Positions 40,337 to 51,208 are shown, counted from the first letter of the stretch. The stretch: DNA of 64,000 bases from Betaproteobacteria bacterium (GCA_013287275.1 JABDED010000001.1:186001-250000), one strand, 5' to 3'. The notes: a model not told the origin generated them from the letters alone. A program made the numbers and translations.

Positions 40337-43300
40337 TCAATTCGGGCGCAGGCGGCGAATCCGATAAACAATCCTGTCCATGTAAAGATAAACCACCGGC
40401 GTTGTGTACAGCGTGAGAACCTGGGACAAAAGCAGGCCGCCGACCATGGCGACACCCAGGGGCCTGCGCAACTCGGAGCCAGCTCCCGCCCCCACCGCCA
40501 GCGGTATGGCCCCCAATAAGGCTGCCATCGTGGTCATCATGATAGGGCGGAACCTCAATAAGCAGGCTCGATAAATTGCATCGACAGGCGCCAGTCCCCG
40601 ATTCTCTTCGGTAATGGCCACGTCAACCATCATGATCCCATTCTTTTTAACGATGCCGATAAGCAAAATAATACCGATCAACGCAATCAGGGAAAAATCA
40701 TAATGAAGCAACATCAGCGCCAGCAGTCCGCCGATACCGGCTGAAGGAAGCGTCGACATGATGGTAATGGGATGGATGACGCTCTCATACAGAATGCCGA
40801 GAACGATAAAAATAGCCAGCAATGCTGCCATGATCAAGAAAGGCTGATTGGCCAGACTCTCCTGGAAAGCTTGTGCAGTCCCGGCAAAAATAGTCGTAAG
40901 GCCGGCAGGTTTGCCGACGGCCCGCTCTTTGGCGTTAATGGCGTCGATCGCGTCGCCCAATGACCGGCCAGGCGCCAAATTAAAAGACAAGGTCGCTGCC
41001 GGGAACTGCCCGTCATGGTTGACGGTTAACGGCGCCGCCGACAGGCTCAACTTGCTGATCGCAGCCAACGGTACGGGGGTACCGCTTTTACCGGGAACAT
41101 AGATACGACTCAGTGCTGCCTCGTCCAACTGGAAGCGCGGATCAACCTCCAGAATCACCCTATAGACGCTGACCTGCGTATAAAAACTCGCCACTTGCCG
41201 CTGCCCAAAGGCATCGTACAGAGTGTCATCCACTGCCTGCGTGCTGACACCGAGCCTCGCCATTGCGTCGCGATCCAATACTATATTCAGCCGCGGCGCG
41301 GTAGGCTCGGTGTCTCCCTCTACATCGCGTATCTGTGGAATGGAGCGTAGTGCTTGCAGCATCCTGGGCGTCCAATCGTGCAATTCCGCCAGATTGGTGT
41401 CGCGTAAGGTGTACTGGAATTGGGTTTTACTAAAGCGCGCGCCGACCTGCAGATCCTGCCGTGCCTGGAGATGCAAGACAATCTCAGGAAAGTTTTTGAC
41501 GCGCGGCTTAATCCGTTCAATCACGTCATAGACGGAGGCATGCCGCACGCCAAACGGCTTCAGGTCGATCAACATCCTGCCGACATTCGTGGATGGGTCA
41601 CCCTCGATCCAGAAATAGACATTCTGGATATCGTCGTCCCGTTTGACGGTGTCTGCCAGGGCCTGCATTTGCTGCAGCATCGCCTGATAGGAAATATCGG
41701 GTGACGCCTCCGTCACCCCGGCAATCAATCCGTTGTCCTGCTGCGGAAAAAATCCTTTTGGAATATAGGCATACATACCAATTGTCAAGCCCAGCGTGGC
41801 AATCATCACGGTGAGGGTAAGTGGCTGGTGCTTTAAAACCTTGTTTAAACTGCGTGCATAGGCTTGCCGCATGGTTTCAATCCAGGCATCGCATTGGCGA
41901 TGAAACCAGCCTCTCTGTTCCAAATGGTGGGCTTTCAGGAAGAGCGAGCACAACACCGGCGTCAGCGTCAGCGAGACTATGCCTGAGATGAGAATAGCGA
42001 TTGCCGCAGTATCGGCAAATTCCCGGAACAGGCGCCCGACTAGCCCACTCATGAAGAGCAGCGGGATAAATACTGCAATCAGGGAGATGGTCATGGAAAA
42101 AATTGTGAATCCGATTTCGCCCGAACCTTTGTGCGCAGCCTCCTCAGGAGCCATGCCTTCCTCGATATGACGCAGAATATTTTCCAGCATCACGATTGCA
42201 TCATCGACGACGAAGCCGATAGAAATGGTAAGCGCCATCAGGGATACATTATCGAGGCTGTAACCCAGGACATACATCACTGCCATCGTGCCGAACAGGG
42301 ATAGGGGAATCACTATCGCCGGTATCAGCGTCGCGCGCAGGCTACCCAAAAAAACATAGACGACAAGGATGACGAGCAAACAAGTCAGCGCCAGTGTGAA
42401 CTGGACATCGTCCACCGAGGAACGTATGGTCTGTGTCCTGTCGCCCAGCAAGACCAGGTGCACGGAGGGAGGCAGGCTGCGTTGCAACGAGGGCAAAACC
42501 TCTTTAATCTTCGCGACCGTCGTGTTGATGTTGAAGCCGATTTGCTTGTGGACATCAATCATTACCGCCTGGTGTTTGCCTACCCATGCGCTTTGCTTGA
42601 CATCCTCGACGCCGTTCCTGACGCTTCCTACATCACGCAATTTCACCGTGGCGCCATTGTTGCTCGCCAGCGCTATCTCGCCGTACTGGGCCGATTCGCT
42701 GAGCTGATCATTGGTATCCAGGGTAATGCTCCGGCGGGGTCCGTTCAATGTCCCTTTAGGGCCGTTGGCCGTCGCTTCGCTGATGCGTTGCCGCACATCT
42801 TCCAGCGTCAGGCCCAGGCCGGCGACCTTTCCCGGATCAAGCTGAATCCGGACCGCCGGCTTCTGCTGTCCATGATAGTCAATCGCGCCCACGCCACGCA
42901 CTCTGGATATCTCCGGTGTCAGGTAATTCTCTACATAGTCATCAACTGCGCCTATGGGCAAGGTATCGGAGTACACCGCGATTGTCATCAGTAGCGCATC
43001 CGAAGGATTTTTTTTCTCGAATGTCGGAGGATGAGGTAAATTCTTGGGCAGGTCCCCTAAAGCTGAGTTAATCGCACTCTGCACATCGACCGCGGCGGCA
43101 TCGACACTGCGCACCAGGTCAAATTGCACAACGATGGAACTGGAGCCTAGCGAACTGCTGGAAGTGATGGAAGTAACTCCGGGCAAAATAGCGAGCGCCC
43201 GTTCCAAAGGCGACGTCACCGAGGTCGCTACCGTTTCCGCGCTGGCGCCAGGCAAGCTGGCATTAACGGAAATGGTCGGTATGTCTACCTGCGGCACACC

Positions 43301-43420
43301 CGCTATCGGCAATTGCAAATAGCTGGCCACACCGACAAACAGGATGCCAAGCATCAAAAGAAATGTGGCGATGGGCCTGCGAATGAACCAGGCTGAGAAA
43401 TTGAAGTTGCTATCGTGCAT
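40337..43420 (-). CDS. RND efflux pump (MdtB/MuxB-like), 1027 aa
   Basis: Second RND transporter in the window. NFSAWFIRRPIATFLLMLGILFVGVASY opens helix 1. SIGFVVDDAIVMLENILRHIEEG has the helix-4 Asp pair, QDNGLIAGVTEASPDISYQAM is the porter-domain segment typical of the MdtBC/MuxBC branch, and GIVKKNGIMMVDVAITEENR is in the second half. The MuxBC branch normally uses two pump genes; only one is present here. It starts 18 nt after the adaptor gene; no outer-membrane channel gene is adjacent. Confidence 0.92.
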   Translation of the reverse strand: MHDSNFNFSAWFIRRPIATFLLMLGILFVGVASYLQLPIAGVPQVDIPTISVNASLPGASAETVATSVTSPLERALAILPGVTSITSSSSLGSSSIVVQFDLVRSVDAAAVDVQSAINSALGDLPKNLPHPPTFEKKNPSDALLMTIAVYSDTLPIGAVDDYVENYLTPEISRVRGVGAIDYHGQQKPAVRIQLDPGKVAGLGLTLEDVRQRISEATANGPKGTLNGPRRSITLDTNDQLSESAQYGEIALASNNGATVKLRDVGSVRNGVEDVKQSAWVGKHQAVMIDVHKQIGFNINTTVAKIKEVLPSLQRSLPPSVHLVLLGDRTQTIRSSVDDVQFTLALTCLLVILVVYVFLGSLRATLIPAIVIPLSLFGTMAVMYVLGYSLDNVSLMALTISIGFVVDDAIVMLENILRHIEEGMAPEEAAHKGSGEIGFTIFSMTISLIAVFIPLLFMSGLVGRLFREFADTAAIAILISGIVSLTLTPVLCSLFLKAHHLEQRGWFHRQCDAWIETMRQAYARSLNKVLKHQPLTLTVMIATLGLTIGMYAYIPKGFFPQQDNGLIAGVTEASPDISYQAMLQQMQALADTVKRDDDIQNVYFWIEGDPSTNVGRMLIDLKPFGVRHASVYDVIERIKPRVKNFPEIVLHLQARQDLQVGARFSKTQFQYTLRDTNLAELHDWTPRMLQALRSIPQIRDVEGDTEPTAPRLNIVLDRDAMARLGVSTQAVDDTLYDAFGQRQVASFYTQVSVYRVILEVDPRFQLDEAALSRIYVPGKSGTPVPLAAISKLSLSAAPLTVNHDGQFPAATLSFNLAPGRSLGDAIDAINAKERAVGKPAGLTTIFAGTAQAFQESLANQPFLIMAALLAIFIVLGILYESVIHPITIMSTLPSAGIGGLLALMLLHYDFSLIALIGIILLIGIVKKNGIMMVDVAITEENRGLAPVDAIYRACLLRFRPIMMTTMAALLGAIPLAVGAGAGSELRRPLGVAMVGGLLLSQVLTLYTTPVVYLYMDRIVYRIRRLRPN

Positions 43421-43438
43421 AGCGTCCGGCCGGTGGCA

Positions 43439-44602
43439 TCAGGGTTTGGCGACTTGGGAAGTGGCGGACGGTTTGGCCGCAGTAGAGATAATCACCCGCT
43501 TGCCGGCCTCCAACTGAAACTGGCCCTCGACGACAACCTGTTCGCCACCCGATAATCCACCGAGTATGACAGTGTCAGGGCCTGATGCCGGGCCGGGCGT
43601 TACCTCTCTGACTTGTGCCGTATTGCTGGGATCAATAACATAGACGAAGGGCCGCTGACTGCTAGGCTGGATAGCCGCAGCAGGCACCGTGACCGCATTC
43701 GGCAGCTCATCCATCAACACCCTGATCGTCACAAAGGCGCCGGGCCACAATGCCTCCTTGGGATTGTCGAATGTGGCCTTACACCGTATCGTACCTGTGG
43801 CGGTATCAATCTGGCTCTCGATCAAACTCAGCTTTCCTTCATCTATCACTGCGGCGCCATCCGTTGAAAGTGCCTGAACACGCCTGGCCTTACGCTCTTG
43901 CTGCTCTTTGAGAATGGGGAGTAAGGATTGCGGCAGCGAAAAGCTGACAGACACGGGATGCAATTGACTGATGACCACAATACCGTTCGCATCACCCGGA
44001 TGCACGATATTTCCGGCGTCCACCAGTCGTGCGCCGACCCTGCCATCCATGGGTGCTTTAATGGTGGCGTAGTTGAGTTGCAACTGAGCCTGCTCGATCT
44101 GCGCCTGGTCGGCATCTACCGTCGCGCGCAATTGCTCATAGCTGGCGCGCGTGGTATCCAGGGTCTGGATCGCGATGGAATCTTGCCTGGCCAGGATTTC
44201 ATACCGCTCCAGATCACGTTTGGCATTCTCCAACTGGGCATTGTCTTTCGCTTTCTGGGCTACTGCCGATCGCAATTGAACTTCAAACGGCCGCCTGTCT
44301 AGCTCGACCAGTACCTGCCCTCGTTTGACGCCGGCGCCTTCGCTGAAAAGGACGCGATCAATTTGTCCGTCCACGCGGGCGCGCACCAGGACCGTATTAA
44401 GAGCCTGTACGGTTGCAATGCTATCCAAATAAGCCGGCGCGTTTTTTCGTTCAGCGATGGTAATTTTTACCGGCACGCCCTTCTCAGCCTTGCCTTGAGT
44501 GTTTGTGTTCTGGCTGAATAGCCCGGTATTCGTGACTACGATGGCGCCACTTCCCAAAGTAGCCAGAGCAGCTATCAGGATCCACGACTTTGACAATTTC
44601 AT
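43439..44602 (-). CDS. RND efflux periplasmic adaptor, 387 aa
   Basis: MdtA/MuxA-type membrane-fusion protein. Start at MKLSKSWILIAALATLGSGAIVV, an N-terminal membrane anchor or signal. LNTVLVRARVDGQIDRVLFSEGAGVKRGQVLVELDRRPFEVQ is the first lipoyl half, KAPMDGRVGARLVDAGNIVHPGD the second, and a beta-barrel follows with SLPQSLLPIL. The C-terminus has PAAAIQPSSQRPFVYVIDP. Directly upstream of its pump and about 280 bp after the YncE-like gene. Confidence 0.9.
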   Translation of the reverse strand: MKLSKSWILIAALATLGSGAIVVTNTGLFSQNTNTQGKAEKGVPVKITIAERKNAPAYLDSIATVQALNTVLVRARVDGQIDRVLFSEGAGVKRGQVLVELDRRPFEVQLRSAVAQKAKDNAQLENAKRDLERYEILARQDSIAIQTLDTTRASYEQLRATVDADQAQIEQAQLQLNYATIKAPMDGRVGARLVDAGNIVHPGDANGIVVISQLHPVSVSFSLPQSLLPILKEQQERKARRVQALSTDGAAVIDEGKLSLIESQIDTATGTIRCKATFDNPKEALWPGAFVTIRVLMDELPNAVTVPAAAIQPSSQRPFVYVIDPSNTAQVREVTPGPASGPDTVILGGLSGGEQVVVEGQFQLEAGKRVIISTAAKPSATSQVAKP

Positions 44603-44883
44603 GCTGGATTTTTTATAGTAAGACCAAGGCAGATAGTAAATGACGGTCAACTAAATAATGATCGACCGAAGAGCCGTTCTGAGTATGGTGATGTTTAGAT
44701 ATGTTGTCAATGCAGCCCGCATCTGTGGGAAGAACTATCCCTGCTCGCGCAGGCGGGGCTCGAGCGCTTCTGCTTAAACACTCATGCAGCCCCCTTTAAC
44801 GCTCCCGTTAATCATCCACTTACAAACTCCCCGCTGGAGCTCCCGCTCCAGACGGGTCGCCAGCGAGAAATCACAAAACGGAC

Positions 44884-45885
44884 TTATTTGGGACCGGCAA
44901 CCAGTACCGTGAATTTGTTGTCCACCACAGTAGGAAGATAAATTTTCTTCGAAACCTGGTCCATTGCCATGGTTTTAGCGCCTTTTGAGGTAACCACATT
45001 CGCGATCACTGAATAGCGGTCTGCATCGTCTTGACGGATCACGGTCAAGCTTCCTCCGGCGTCGCCATTGGACGAGTAAATAGTCGCCGTCGACGCATCA
45101 TAGATCACTGCATCCGGATGCTCGCCTATCGCGACATTGGCAATGCGGCGGCCTGTTTTGGCATCGGTCACGACCATAATTTTGTTCTGGCAAACAGAAA
45201 ACAAGCGTGCATGTGCAGTATCGATGGCCAGGCCGCTAGGCTCTTCACAGCCTTTTAGCGACCATTTTGACACGAGCTTATTGGTGGCCACATCAATGAC
45301 ATTCATTTCCGACTTGTCTTCAATATTAAAGAACACCTTGCCGGCGCCGTCACTCACTGCAAACTCGGGGCGGCCGCTCGCTGCAATCGTCGCAATTGTT
45401 TTAAGGCTTACCGCGTCAATCAGGGTAACGTCGTTGCTCTTTCCGTTGAAGACAAATAATTTATGAGAGCCGGGCTCATATAAAATGGCGTCGGGATTGA
45501 TGCCGGCACTCGGGATTTCCTGTTTGATTTGCAGGGTATCAAGATCGAATACTGTGACCGAGCTGGAGGCTCCATTGCTGGTAAAGCCCAATTTAAGGTC
45601 CTGTGCAAAAGCGACGCCGTGGACGCCCTTGGTGCCGGGAACCTCCCCTATCTGTTTGCCGGACGGAAGTTCCAGCACCTGTACGCGGTCTCCCCTCGAA
45701 ATAAATAAGCGATGGCGCACTACATCGATATCTGTGTAGTCCCATTTGCTGGCATCCCCCAGTGTCCAGTGGTCCAATACCGCATAGCGGGTTTCTGCGG
45801 CGTAGCTTGAAACTTGTGACAAGGGCGCGGCCAGCGTTGCAGCAACAAATAAAACAGCTTTGATGTTGTTGGTCTTCATAGTCAT
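44884..45885 (-). CDS. YncE-like periplasmic beta-propeller, 333 aa
   Basis: Signal peptide through about residue 29 (VLFVAATLAAPLSQVSSYAAE). The mature part is a series of about seven YVTN-type blades (VFDLDTLQIKQEIPSAGINPDAILYEPGSHKLFVFN and similar repeats). E. coli YncE is an exported, iron-regulated propeller linked to the TonB receptor YncD; here the gene sits 13 nt downstream of a TonB-dependent receptor, the same pairing. A role in capture of a ligand for the receptor is an inference. Confidence 0.85.
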   Translation of the reverse strand: MTMKTNNIKAVLFVAATLAAPLSQVSSYAAETRYAVLDHWTLGDASKWDYTDIDVVRHRLFISRGDRVQVLELPSGKQIGEVPGTKGVHGVAFAQDLKLGFTSNGASSSVTVFDLDTLQIKQEIPSAGINPDAILYEPGSHKLFVFNGKSNDVTLIDAVSLKTIATIAASGRPEFAVSDGAGKVFFNIEDKSEMNVIDVATNKLVSKWSLKGCEEPSGLAIDTAHARLFSVCQNKIMVVTDAKTGRRIANVAIGEHPDAVIYDASTATIYSSNGDAGGSLTVIRQDDADRYSVIANVVTSKGAKTMAMDQVSKKIYLPTVVDNKFTVLVAGPK

Positions 45886-45898
45886 TTATTCCTCGTGA

Positions 45899-48532
45899 TT
45901 AATAGTTCAAAGTCAGGCCAAGCTGGTAGGTAGCGCCGTAGAATTCACGCTGGATGGTGCGGCCCGAGCCGGCCTCTACAAATTTCAGCGGCGTGTCCGT
46001 TAAATTTTTTGCGTTGAAATAGATCGACAGGTTGTCGTTAATGGCGTAAGAGCTGCCGAAATCTACCGACATGCGCGGTTCGGAGAACACATCTGTGGCA
46101 CTGCTGCCGCCTATTGCCCACAGGTTGCGCGATACATAGTAGGCGCCAAGCCGCAAGTTAAGACCCTGTTTCTCGTAGAAAACGTTGGCATTGGCGGTAT
46201 TCTTGGAGGTCGATGGCATGCTCGAATGCTCGCCGGGGCGAATTTCAAATTTCGAATCCACGTAGGTGTAATTGACGCCGGCACCCAGTCCGCTTCAGAT
46301 ACCAGGCAGTTGCTTGAACCTTTGCTCGTAGTTGAACTCCAGCCCGGTCGCCCGCGATTTGCTGATATTTGTATAAGAAAATACGCGTGCTGTGCCGACG
46401 AATCCTGCAAACAATCCGTTATTGGGGAAGGTTTGGTTAGTCACATTACTGGCGATATAGTTGCTGATTTCCTTGTCAAACAGGCCGACAGAAATGATTC
46501 CCGAGTTAGGCAAATATTTTTCTAACGTGAAGTCGAAAGAATTGGCGGTAATCGGTTTTAATCCAGGATTACCTTGCGAAACAATATTTGCGCTGGGATC
46601 GATGTTCAATGATGCGTTAACCTGGTTGAACCCTGGTCGCGCAATCGTTGAGGAAAATGCCGCGCGCAACAAGGTCGATGGTTCTATTTCATAGCGCGCC
46701 TGTACGCTCGGGAAGAAATTTGTATAGCTCTTGTCCTGGCTGCTAGGCGCTATAAATGCATTGCCGCCAGCGTCCACCCCTTTGGAGTTGGCGTCATAAG
46801 AAGATCGCGTAGTTTCTACACGCAATCCCGTCACCACACCAAGCTTTCCGGATTTCATCTGGTACTGGCCATAGAGAGCATAGACATCCTCTTTGTCCTT
46901 CTGGTATTGGAGCGCGGCATTGATGCGGTCATTGGCGCTAATCGCCTGGTTTGCCGCCAATACGTTTTGCAGATAGTCCGGAGTCAGTTGCGGGCCGTTT
47001 TGATAAGCGCCGTCGTAGAAGCTGATATTGGGACCTGAAGAAGCGGAAGTCAGTGGAATGGAAGGGATCCCTGCATACGAGTACGGCTGCCCCGCAACTT
47101 CACGAGTACGCATTCTGGCACTGGCGCCGGTCTTGATGCTCTCCTCCTCGAAATTCCCCCAATTCACAGGCAATTTCATATTCGCAGCGAGGGACCACTC
47201 CTTATCCGTGATGTTCATCGTACTGTTTTGAAATTTAACCAGGTTGTAATTGGCGGGATTCAGATAATCTGTGCCTGACACGCTGAAGGCGGGCGTGTTG
47301 CCCTTGCCGAGATTGTTGTAGTTGACGGCGGGCGGAGTGACGGTGGTCCCATTCACTATAAAAGGTATTCCGGCAGCGGGTGTATAGTTGAAGTCGGAAT
47401 TGTAGTCGTGCTTTTTGTCATACGAGCCTTCAGTGAATCCCAGGCGGTAATCCAGGGTGCCGGCATCCATGACATTTTTTCCGCCGACGACAAATACTTT
47501 ATTGTCGATCGTTTCTTTTTCCTGGCGCAGCGTTTTGTCGAATCCGTTGGCGCTCAAGCCATCGATAAATCCGCCTGCGGTGGCGGCCGGATTTCCGTCT
47601 GGAGTTACCGTCAGGCGCTGACGCAATACCGTTTCGGTATATCCGGCATCAAACGCGCGGACGTAGTAACTATTCCTGGCGTCGGGCTGGTATCCCAGAT
47701 CGATACCGACGCCATGGCGCTTGCGATTGTATTGATACCAGCGTTGATCCCAGCCGGCATAAGCAAGCGGAGAATGTGTGCCGTCGTCAAGAAAAGCCGG
47801 CTCCACGTCATCTATGCCGCGCTTGTCTTCATAATAGGTTCCCGTTACGACAAGGGAAAATGGATTATCTGAATAAGCGCTGATACCGGACCGGGTCGGA
47901 CCGTTCCCGCCGAAACGGCCGCCTCCCGAAAAAGACAGGTCGGCAATATTGGTTCCCCTTAGGGCTTCTCGCCCGGTGCCCACCCTCCCCTCAAAGAACG
48001 GCTTGCCATTGGCGGGAGCTGTCTTCGGTGTGATTTCTATCGTGCCTCCCAATGCTTCGGCATCCTGCTCAGGAAGATTAGTTTTGGTGACCGTAATGGC
48101 GCCGACGAGTCCGGTAGGGATTGCATCGAGCGCAACCGCACGGCCGCCGCCAAAAGGGGAGGCATTATTCGAAGGCGGCAAGCGTAGGCCGCCGAAGGTG
48201 GTACTGTTCAAATCGGCATCCAAACCGCGGATATTGATGAACCGTCCCTCGCCAGTATCTGTTTCCAGGGAAATGCCCGGGATGCGCCGCACCGACTCAG
48301 CGACATTCACATCAGGCAGCTTTCTCATTTCTTCAACTGTCATGAGGTTGATCAGGTTTGATGCTTCTTCCTGGGCTTTGCGTGCAACGCCATTCGAGGT
48401 TCGTTGCGCATCGATTACCACGGTCTCGATCGCAGACCTTGGCGCGGCTTCATCTGCAGCAAAAGCGGCAGATATAAAAAGCTGCGAGATTAAAATGGCG
48501 ATAACTGTTTTTTGGATTGAGGGAGCGCGCAT
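45899..48532 (-). pseudogene. TonB-dependent outer-membrane receptor interrupted by an in-frame TGA
   Basis: Start at MRAPSIQKTVIAILISQ with a signal peptide ending AAFAADE; the longer ORF to 48691 is unlikely. The plug domain has RKLPDVNVAESVRRIPGISLETDTGEGRFINIRGLDADLNSTTFGG, and the barrel continues through RYEIEPSTLLRAAFSSTIARPGF. At codon 746 of 877 a TGA (46295-46297) stops the frame after QLPGI. The same frame continues as SGLGAGVNYTYVDSKFEIRP, through NLTDTPLKF to the terminal REFYGATYQLGLTLNY with the final aromatic expected for outer-membrane insertion. One base change (for example TGG to TGA) explains it. Without the last strands the barrel could not form. Paired with yncE. Confidence 0.85.
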
Positions 48533-49155
48533 GATTTGTCCGGATAAGGTAAGGAATCTATGTTGGCAAGGCCTAGTGGAATAGCAATTTAAAAAATAAA
48601 ATGCTTTCTTAAAACATCCGCCATCAGAGTTGATCTTCGCTACAAGAAACCTGGACAGAGTTCTCATGAGTAAAAAGTTGAATCGCTTCAAATTGCCTGG
48701 AACCCAATCGAAAGCAACAGAAACGCGAATGGCTTCCTACTTCTTTCCACTAAACTGAGCGCATCTTAGGGAGCATTTATGACTGGAGAAATACAGCTTG
48801 CCGGTATCGATATTGGTGTTGTATTTGCAGAAACTTAAGGAGTTTTTAAGTCTTGCTATTGCAGAATGATGGAGATTTTATTGAAATTTTTTTGGGGGGG
48901 GAGCACGACGAGAAGAAAATGACGTTCGGCTGGCAAGACGGGCCTCCAGGGGAAATGGCATACTGTTCGCCTGAAAAAAGTCTGACCTCATTGATCCCTC
49001 AGCTCCGCCAGACTCCATATCAACATGCTCAGGAATGCCTTGGACGAAGCCCGACCACGCCAGGCAAAAGTGCGCATTCGGCAAGACAAAGGTATGATAG
49101 CGGCATTCGGCCGTCTTTCAATTCAATCATAGCCTTTGCCTTTTTCGCACCTTCG
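48533..49155. other. Intergenic region, 623 bp, with a T7G8 tract
   Basis: Lies upstream of the receptor (- strand) and nudC (+ strand). An in-frame upstream extension of nudC (from 48853) has no family similarity. It contains seven T followed by eight G (48887-48901), a slippage-prone tract. No Fur box or clear promoter identified. Confidence 0.4.
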
Positions 49156-49977
49156 ATGACCATGCTCAAGACTCCCGCCCAATTCCAGTTGCTTTTGCAT
49201 CCGCAAGAGTCTGCCAACCCGCTTTCATTCATCTTTCGCGGTGATGAATTACTGGTGCGCACTGCCGACCTGAGTTTGCCGGATGCGGCTATAAGCGCAA
49301 GCCTGGAAATCAATGACGGCGATATCCATCCTCTGGGCTTGTTAGGGCAGCGTTATTGCCGCACCGCCTGGGTCGCGAAGGATGCCGAGGCGCCGGCCGG
49401 CCATGCCTATACCAAGCTGCGCGCGCTGTTTGGCGAAATGGATGACGATCTGCTCGGCGTTGCCGGCCGGGCTTTCCAGGTTGCAGAATGGGCGCGCTCC
49501 CACAAGTATTGCGGCACTTGCGCAACTCCAATGAAACTGGCCGCCGGCGAGCGCTGCTTCAAGTGCCCGGCGTGCGGCATGGTCGCCTATCCGCGCATAT
49601 CACCGGCCATGATGGTGCTGATCAAGAAAGGCGAGCACATCCTGCTGGCCAAGCATGTGGCCTCGCCGACGGCGCGTTATGTGCCGCTGGCCGGCTTCCT
49701 GGAAGCCGGCGAATCGATAGAAGAAGCCATCCATCGCGAAGTCTTCGAGGAAGTCGGCCTGAAGGTCACTAATTTGCGCTATTTCGGCAGCCAGTCCTGG
49801 CCTTTCCCGCATTCGCTGATGATCGCCTTTACCGCAGAATATGTGTCCGGCGACATCGTACAAGACCAGAATGAGATCGCCGACGCACAATGGTTCGGCC
49901 CGGGAAATCCGATACCGGATTATCCGGTCGGCGTCTCGGTATCCGGCGCCCTGGTCGATGCACACAGGCCTAAATAA
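49156..49977 (+). CDS. nudC: NAD(+) diphosphatase NudC, 273 aa
   Basis: Hydrolyses NAD(H) and removes NAD caps from RNA 5' ends. The start at MTMLKTPAQFQLL gives the normal length; MLKTPA two codons later is an alternative. CGTCATPM and CFKCPAC supply the four zinc-binding Cys. The Nudix box is GFLEAGESIEEAIHREVFEE followed by VGL (G-x5-E-x7-REVFEEVGL). SQSWPFPHSLM is the family's SQPWPFPxS signature that distinguishes NudC from other Nudix enzymes. The next gene begins 19 nt downstream. Confidence 0.96.
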   Translation: MTMLKTPAQFQLLLHPQESANPLSFIFRGDELLVRTADLSLPDAAISASLEINDGDIHPLGLLGQRYCRTAWVAKDAEAPAGHAYTKLRALFGEMDDDLLGVAGRAFQVAEWARSHKYCGTCATPMKLAAGERCFKCPACGMVAYPRISPAMMVLIKKGEHILLAKHVASPTARYVPLAGFLEAGESIEEAIHREVFEEVGLKVTNLRYFGSQSWPFPHSLMIAFTAEYVSGDIVQDQNEIADAQWFGPGNPIPDYPVGVSVSGALVDAHRPK

Positions 49978-49996
49978 TTATTAACCCAGGAATACT

Positions 49997-50263
49997 ATGC
50001 AAGACCCAAAAATGACAGACAGCAAGGGCCAGCCGGTTGCGGTAGGAGACATCATCCGCATCGTTTCCCTGAGCAAGCAGTTCATCAAGAGCTTTCCGGT
50101 AGAGGAGCGCATCCTGATCGAATCCATGGCCGGTAATTTTTTCAAGATTGTCGACGTCGACGAATACGGCCAGCCTTGCGTGGTAAAGGAATGGCATGAC
50201 GAGCATGGGATGCTTCAAACCCATGTAATTGCGCTCGATCCTGAAGAGATGGAAAAGGTATAG
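49997..50263 (+). CDS. Conserved hypothetical protein, 88 aa
   Basis: Starts 19 nt after nudC, so probably cotranscribed. KGQPVAVGDIIRIVSLSKQF and FKIVDVDEYGQPCVVKEWHD look like a small beta-barrel (SH3- or KOW-like). A first ATG at 49997 and a second (MTDSKG) five codons later are both possible starts. Function unknown. Confidence 0.65.
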   Translation: MQDPKMTDSKGQPVAVGDIIRIVSLSKQFIKSFPVEERILIESMAGNFFKIVDVDEYGQPCVVKEWHDEHGMLQTHVIALDPEEMEKV

Positions 50264-50323
50264 CCGCGTTTTGTCCCTGCTTTTTGGCAGCGCTTTGAAG
50301 ATTGGCAAGCATAGCAGGTAGCC

Positions 50324-51208
50324 TCAGGCCTTTATCCCGCATCCTTGCAGGCAGGGATAAGTAAAGAAGATGAAATGGGCGGCATTCAGCAGAAAGTGCA
50401 CTGCGATCGCCGCCTCGATCTTTTTGGTGATGTGGTAGGCGTACCCATAGCCGATGCCACCTATCGTCGCCAGCAGCACCAGGCTCATCCCGCCGCCCAT
50501 ATGTGCCAGGCCGAACAATACTGCACAAAATAGTGCGGCGAACAGGCCTCCCCATTTCAGCTTTTTCAGTAGCCTGGACAGCCTGTCTTGCAGGAATCCC
50601 CTGAAAAAAGCTTCTTCCGCAATACAGGTCAAAAACAGGTTAGCCAGCAAAAATACCGGCGTATAAGCCGGCAGCTTGAAGTCCGGTTGCAGATATCCCA
50701 AAGGGATTGCCGTCGCCATCACCAGTGCGATAGTCAACCCCGCCACCGGCAATGCCCGCCTGAGCACCTCTCCCAGTTCCGTCAAGGACGTCGAGCGCTT
50801 GCATAGAAACGCCAGCAATACCAAGCCTACCGCTCCCTTGTCAAAATTGGCATATTGCTTGAATGCTGCCGCATCGGCAGAAAATCTGGCGTCGGCAATC
50901 AATATGGGGTTGTTGAAACCGGGAAGCTTGTGCATCGCCAGTGCTAGTGCGATCAGCATGGTGGCGGCGCCAAAAAGTACACGCTGCGTTCTGGGTGCCT
51001 TGGGGCGGACTACCAGATAGGCGCTGCCGGTAAAAATCACCAGTGCCAGGACTGCAGGTAGCGTCAGTATATTGGTAAAAACGCCACTAATAATGCTGAC
51101 GGCAAAAACCAGGAGCCAGGGATGAAAGGCAAATTTTGCTGTGACCGGAACAGGCTTCAGCCACGCGGCACAAATGGCGATACCTAGCAAAAGGAAGGTG
51201 ATCAGCAA
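50324..51208 (-). CDS. CPBP-family intramembrane metalloprotease, 294 aa
   Basis: Seven or eight predicted helices. The CAAX-protease/bacteriocin-processing (Abi) motifs are intact: CIAEEAFFRGFLQDRL (Glu-Glu-x3-Arg), FGLAHMGGG (first His) and AIAVHFLLNAAHFI (second His and Asn). This family cleaves membrane substrates; in bacteria partners are mostly unknown. N-terminal half is an additional hydrophobic region. Converges with the preceding + strand gene. Confidence 0.9.
   Translation of the reverse strand: MLITFLLLGIAICAAWLKPVPVTAKFAFHPWLLVFAVSIISGVFTNILTLPAVLALVIFTGSAYLVVRPKAPRTQRVLFGAATMLIALALAMHKLPGFNNPILIADARFSADAAAFKQYANFDKGAVGLVLLAFLCKRSTSLTELGEVLRRALPVAGLTIALVMATAIPLGYLQPDFKLPAYTPVFLLANLFLTCIAEEAFFRGFLQDRLSRLLKKLKWGGLFAALFCAVLFGLAHMGGGMSLVLLATIGGIGYGYAYHITKKIEAAIAVHFLLNAAHFIFFTYPCLQGCGIKA

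Noticed and set aside
48853-49155. N-terminal extension of nudC
   Set aside because: About 100 upstream codons show no NudC similarity and include the T7G8 tract; the ATG at 49156 gives the family's normal length.
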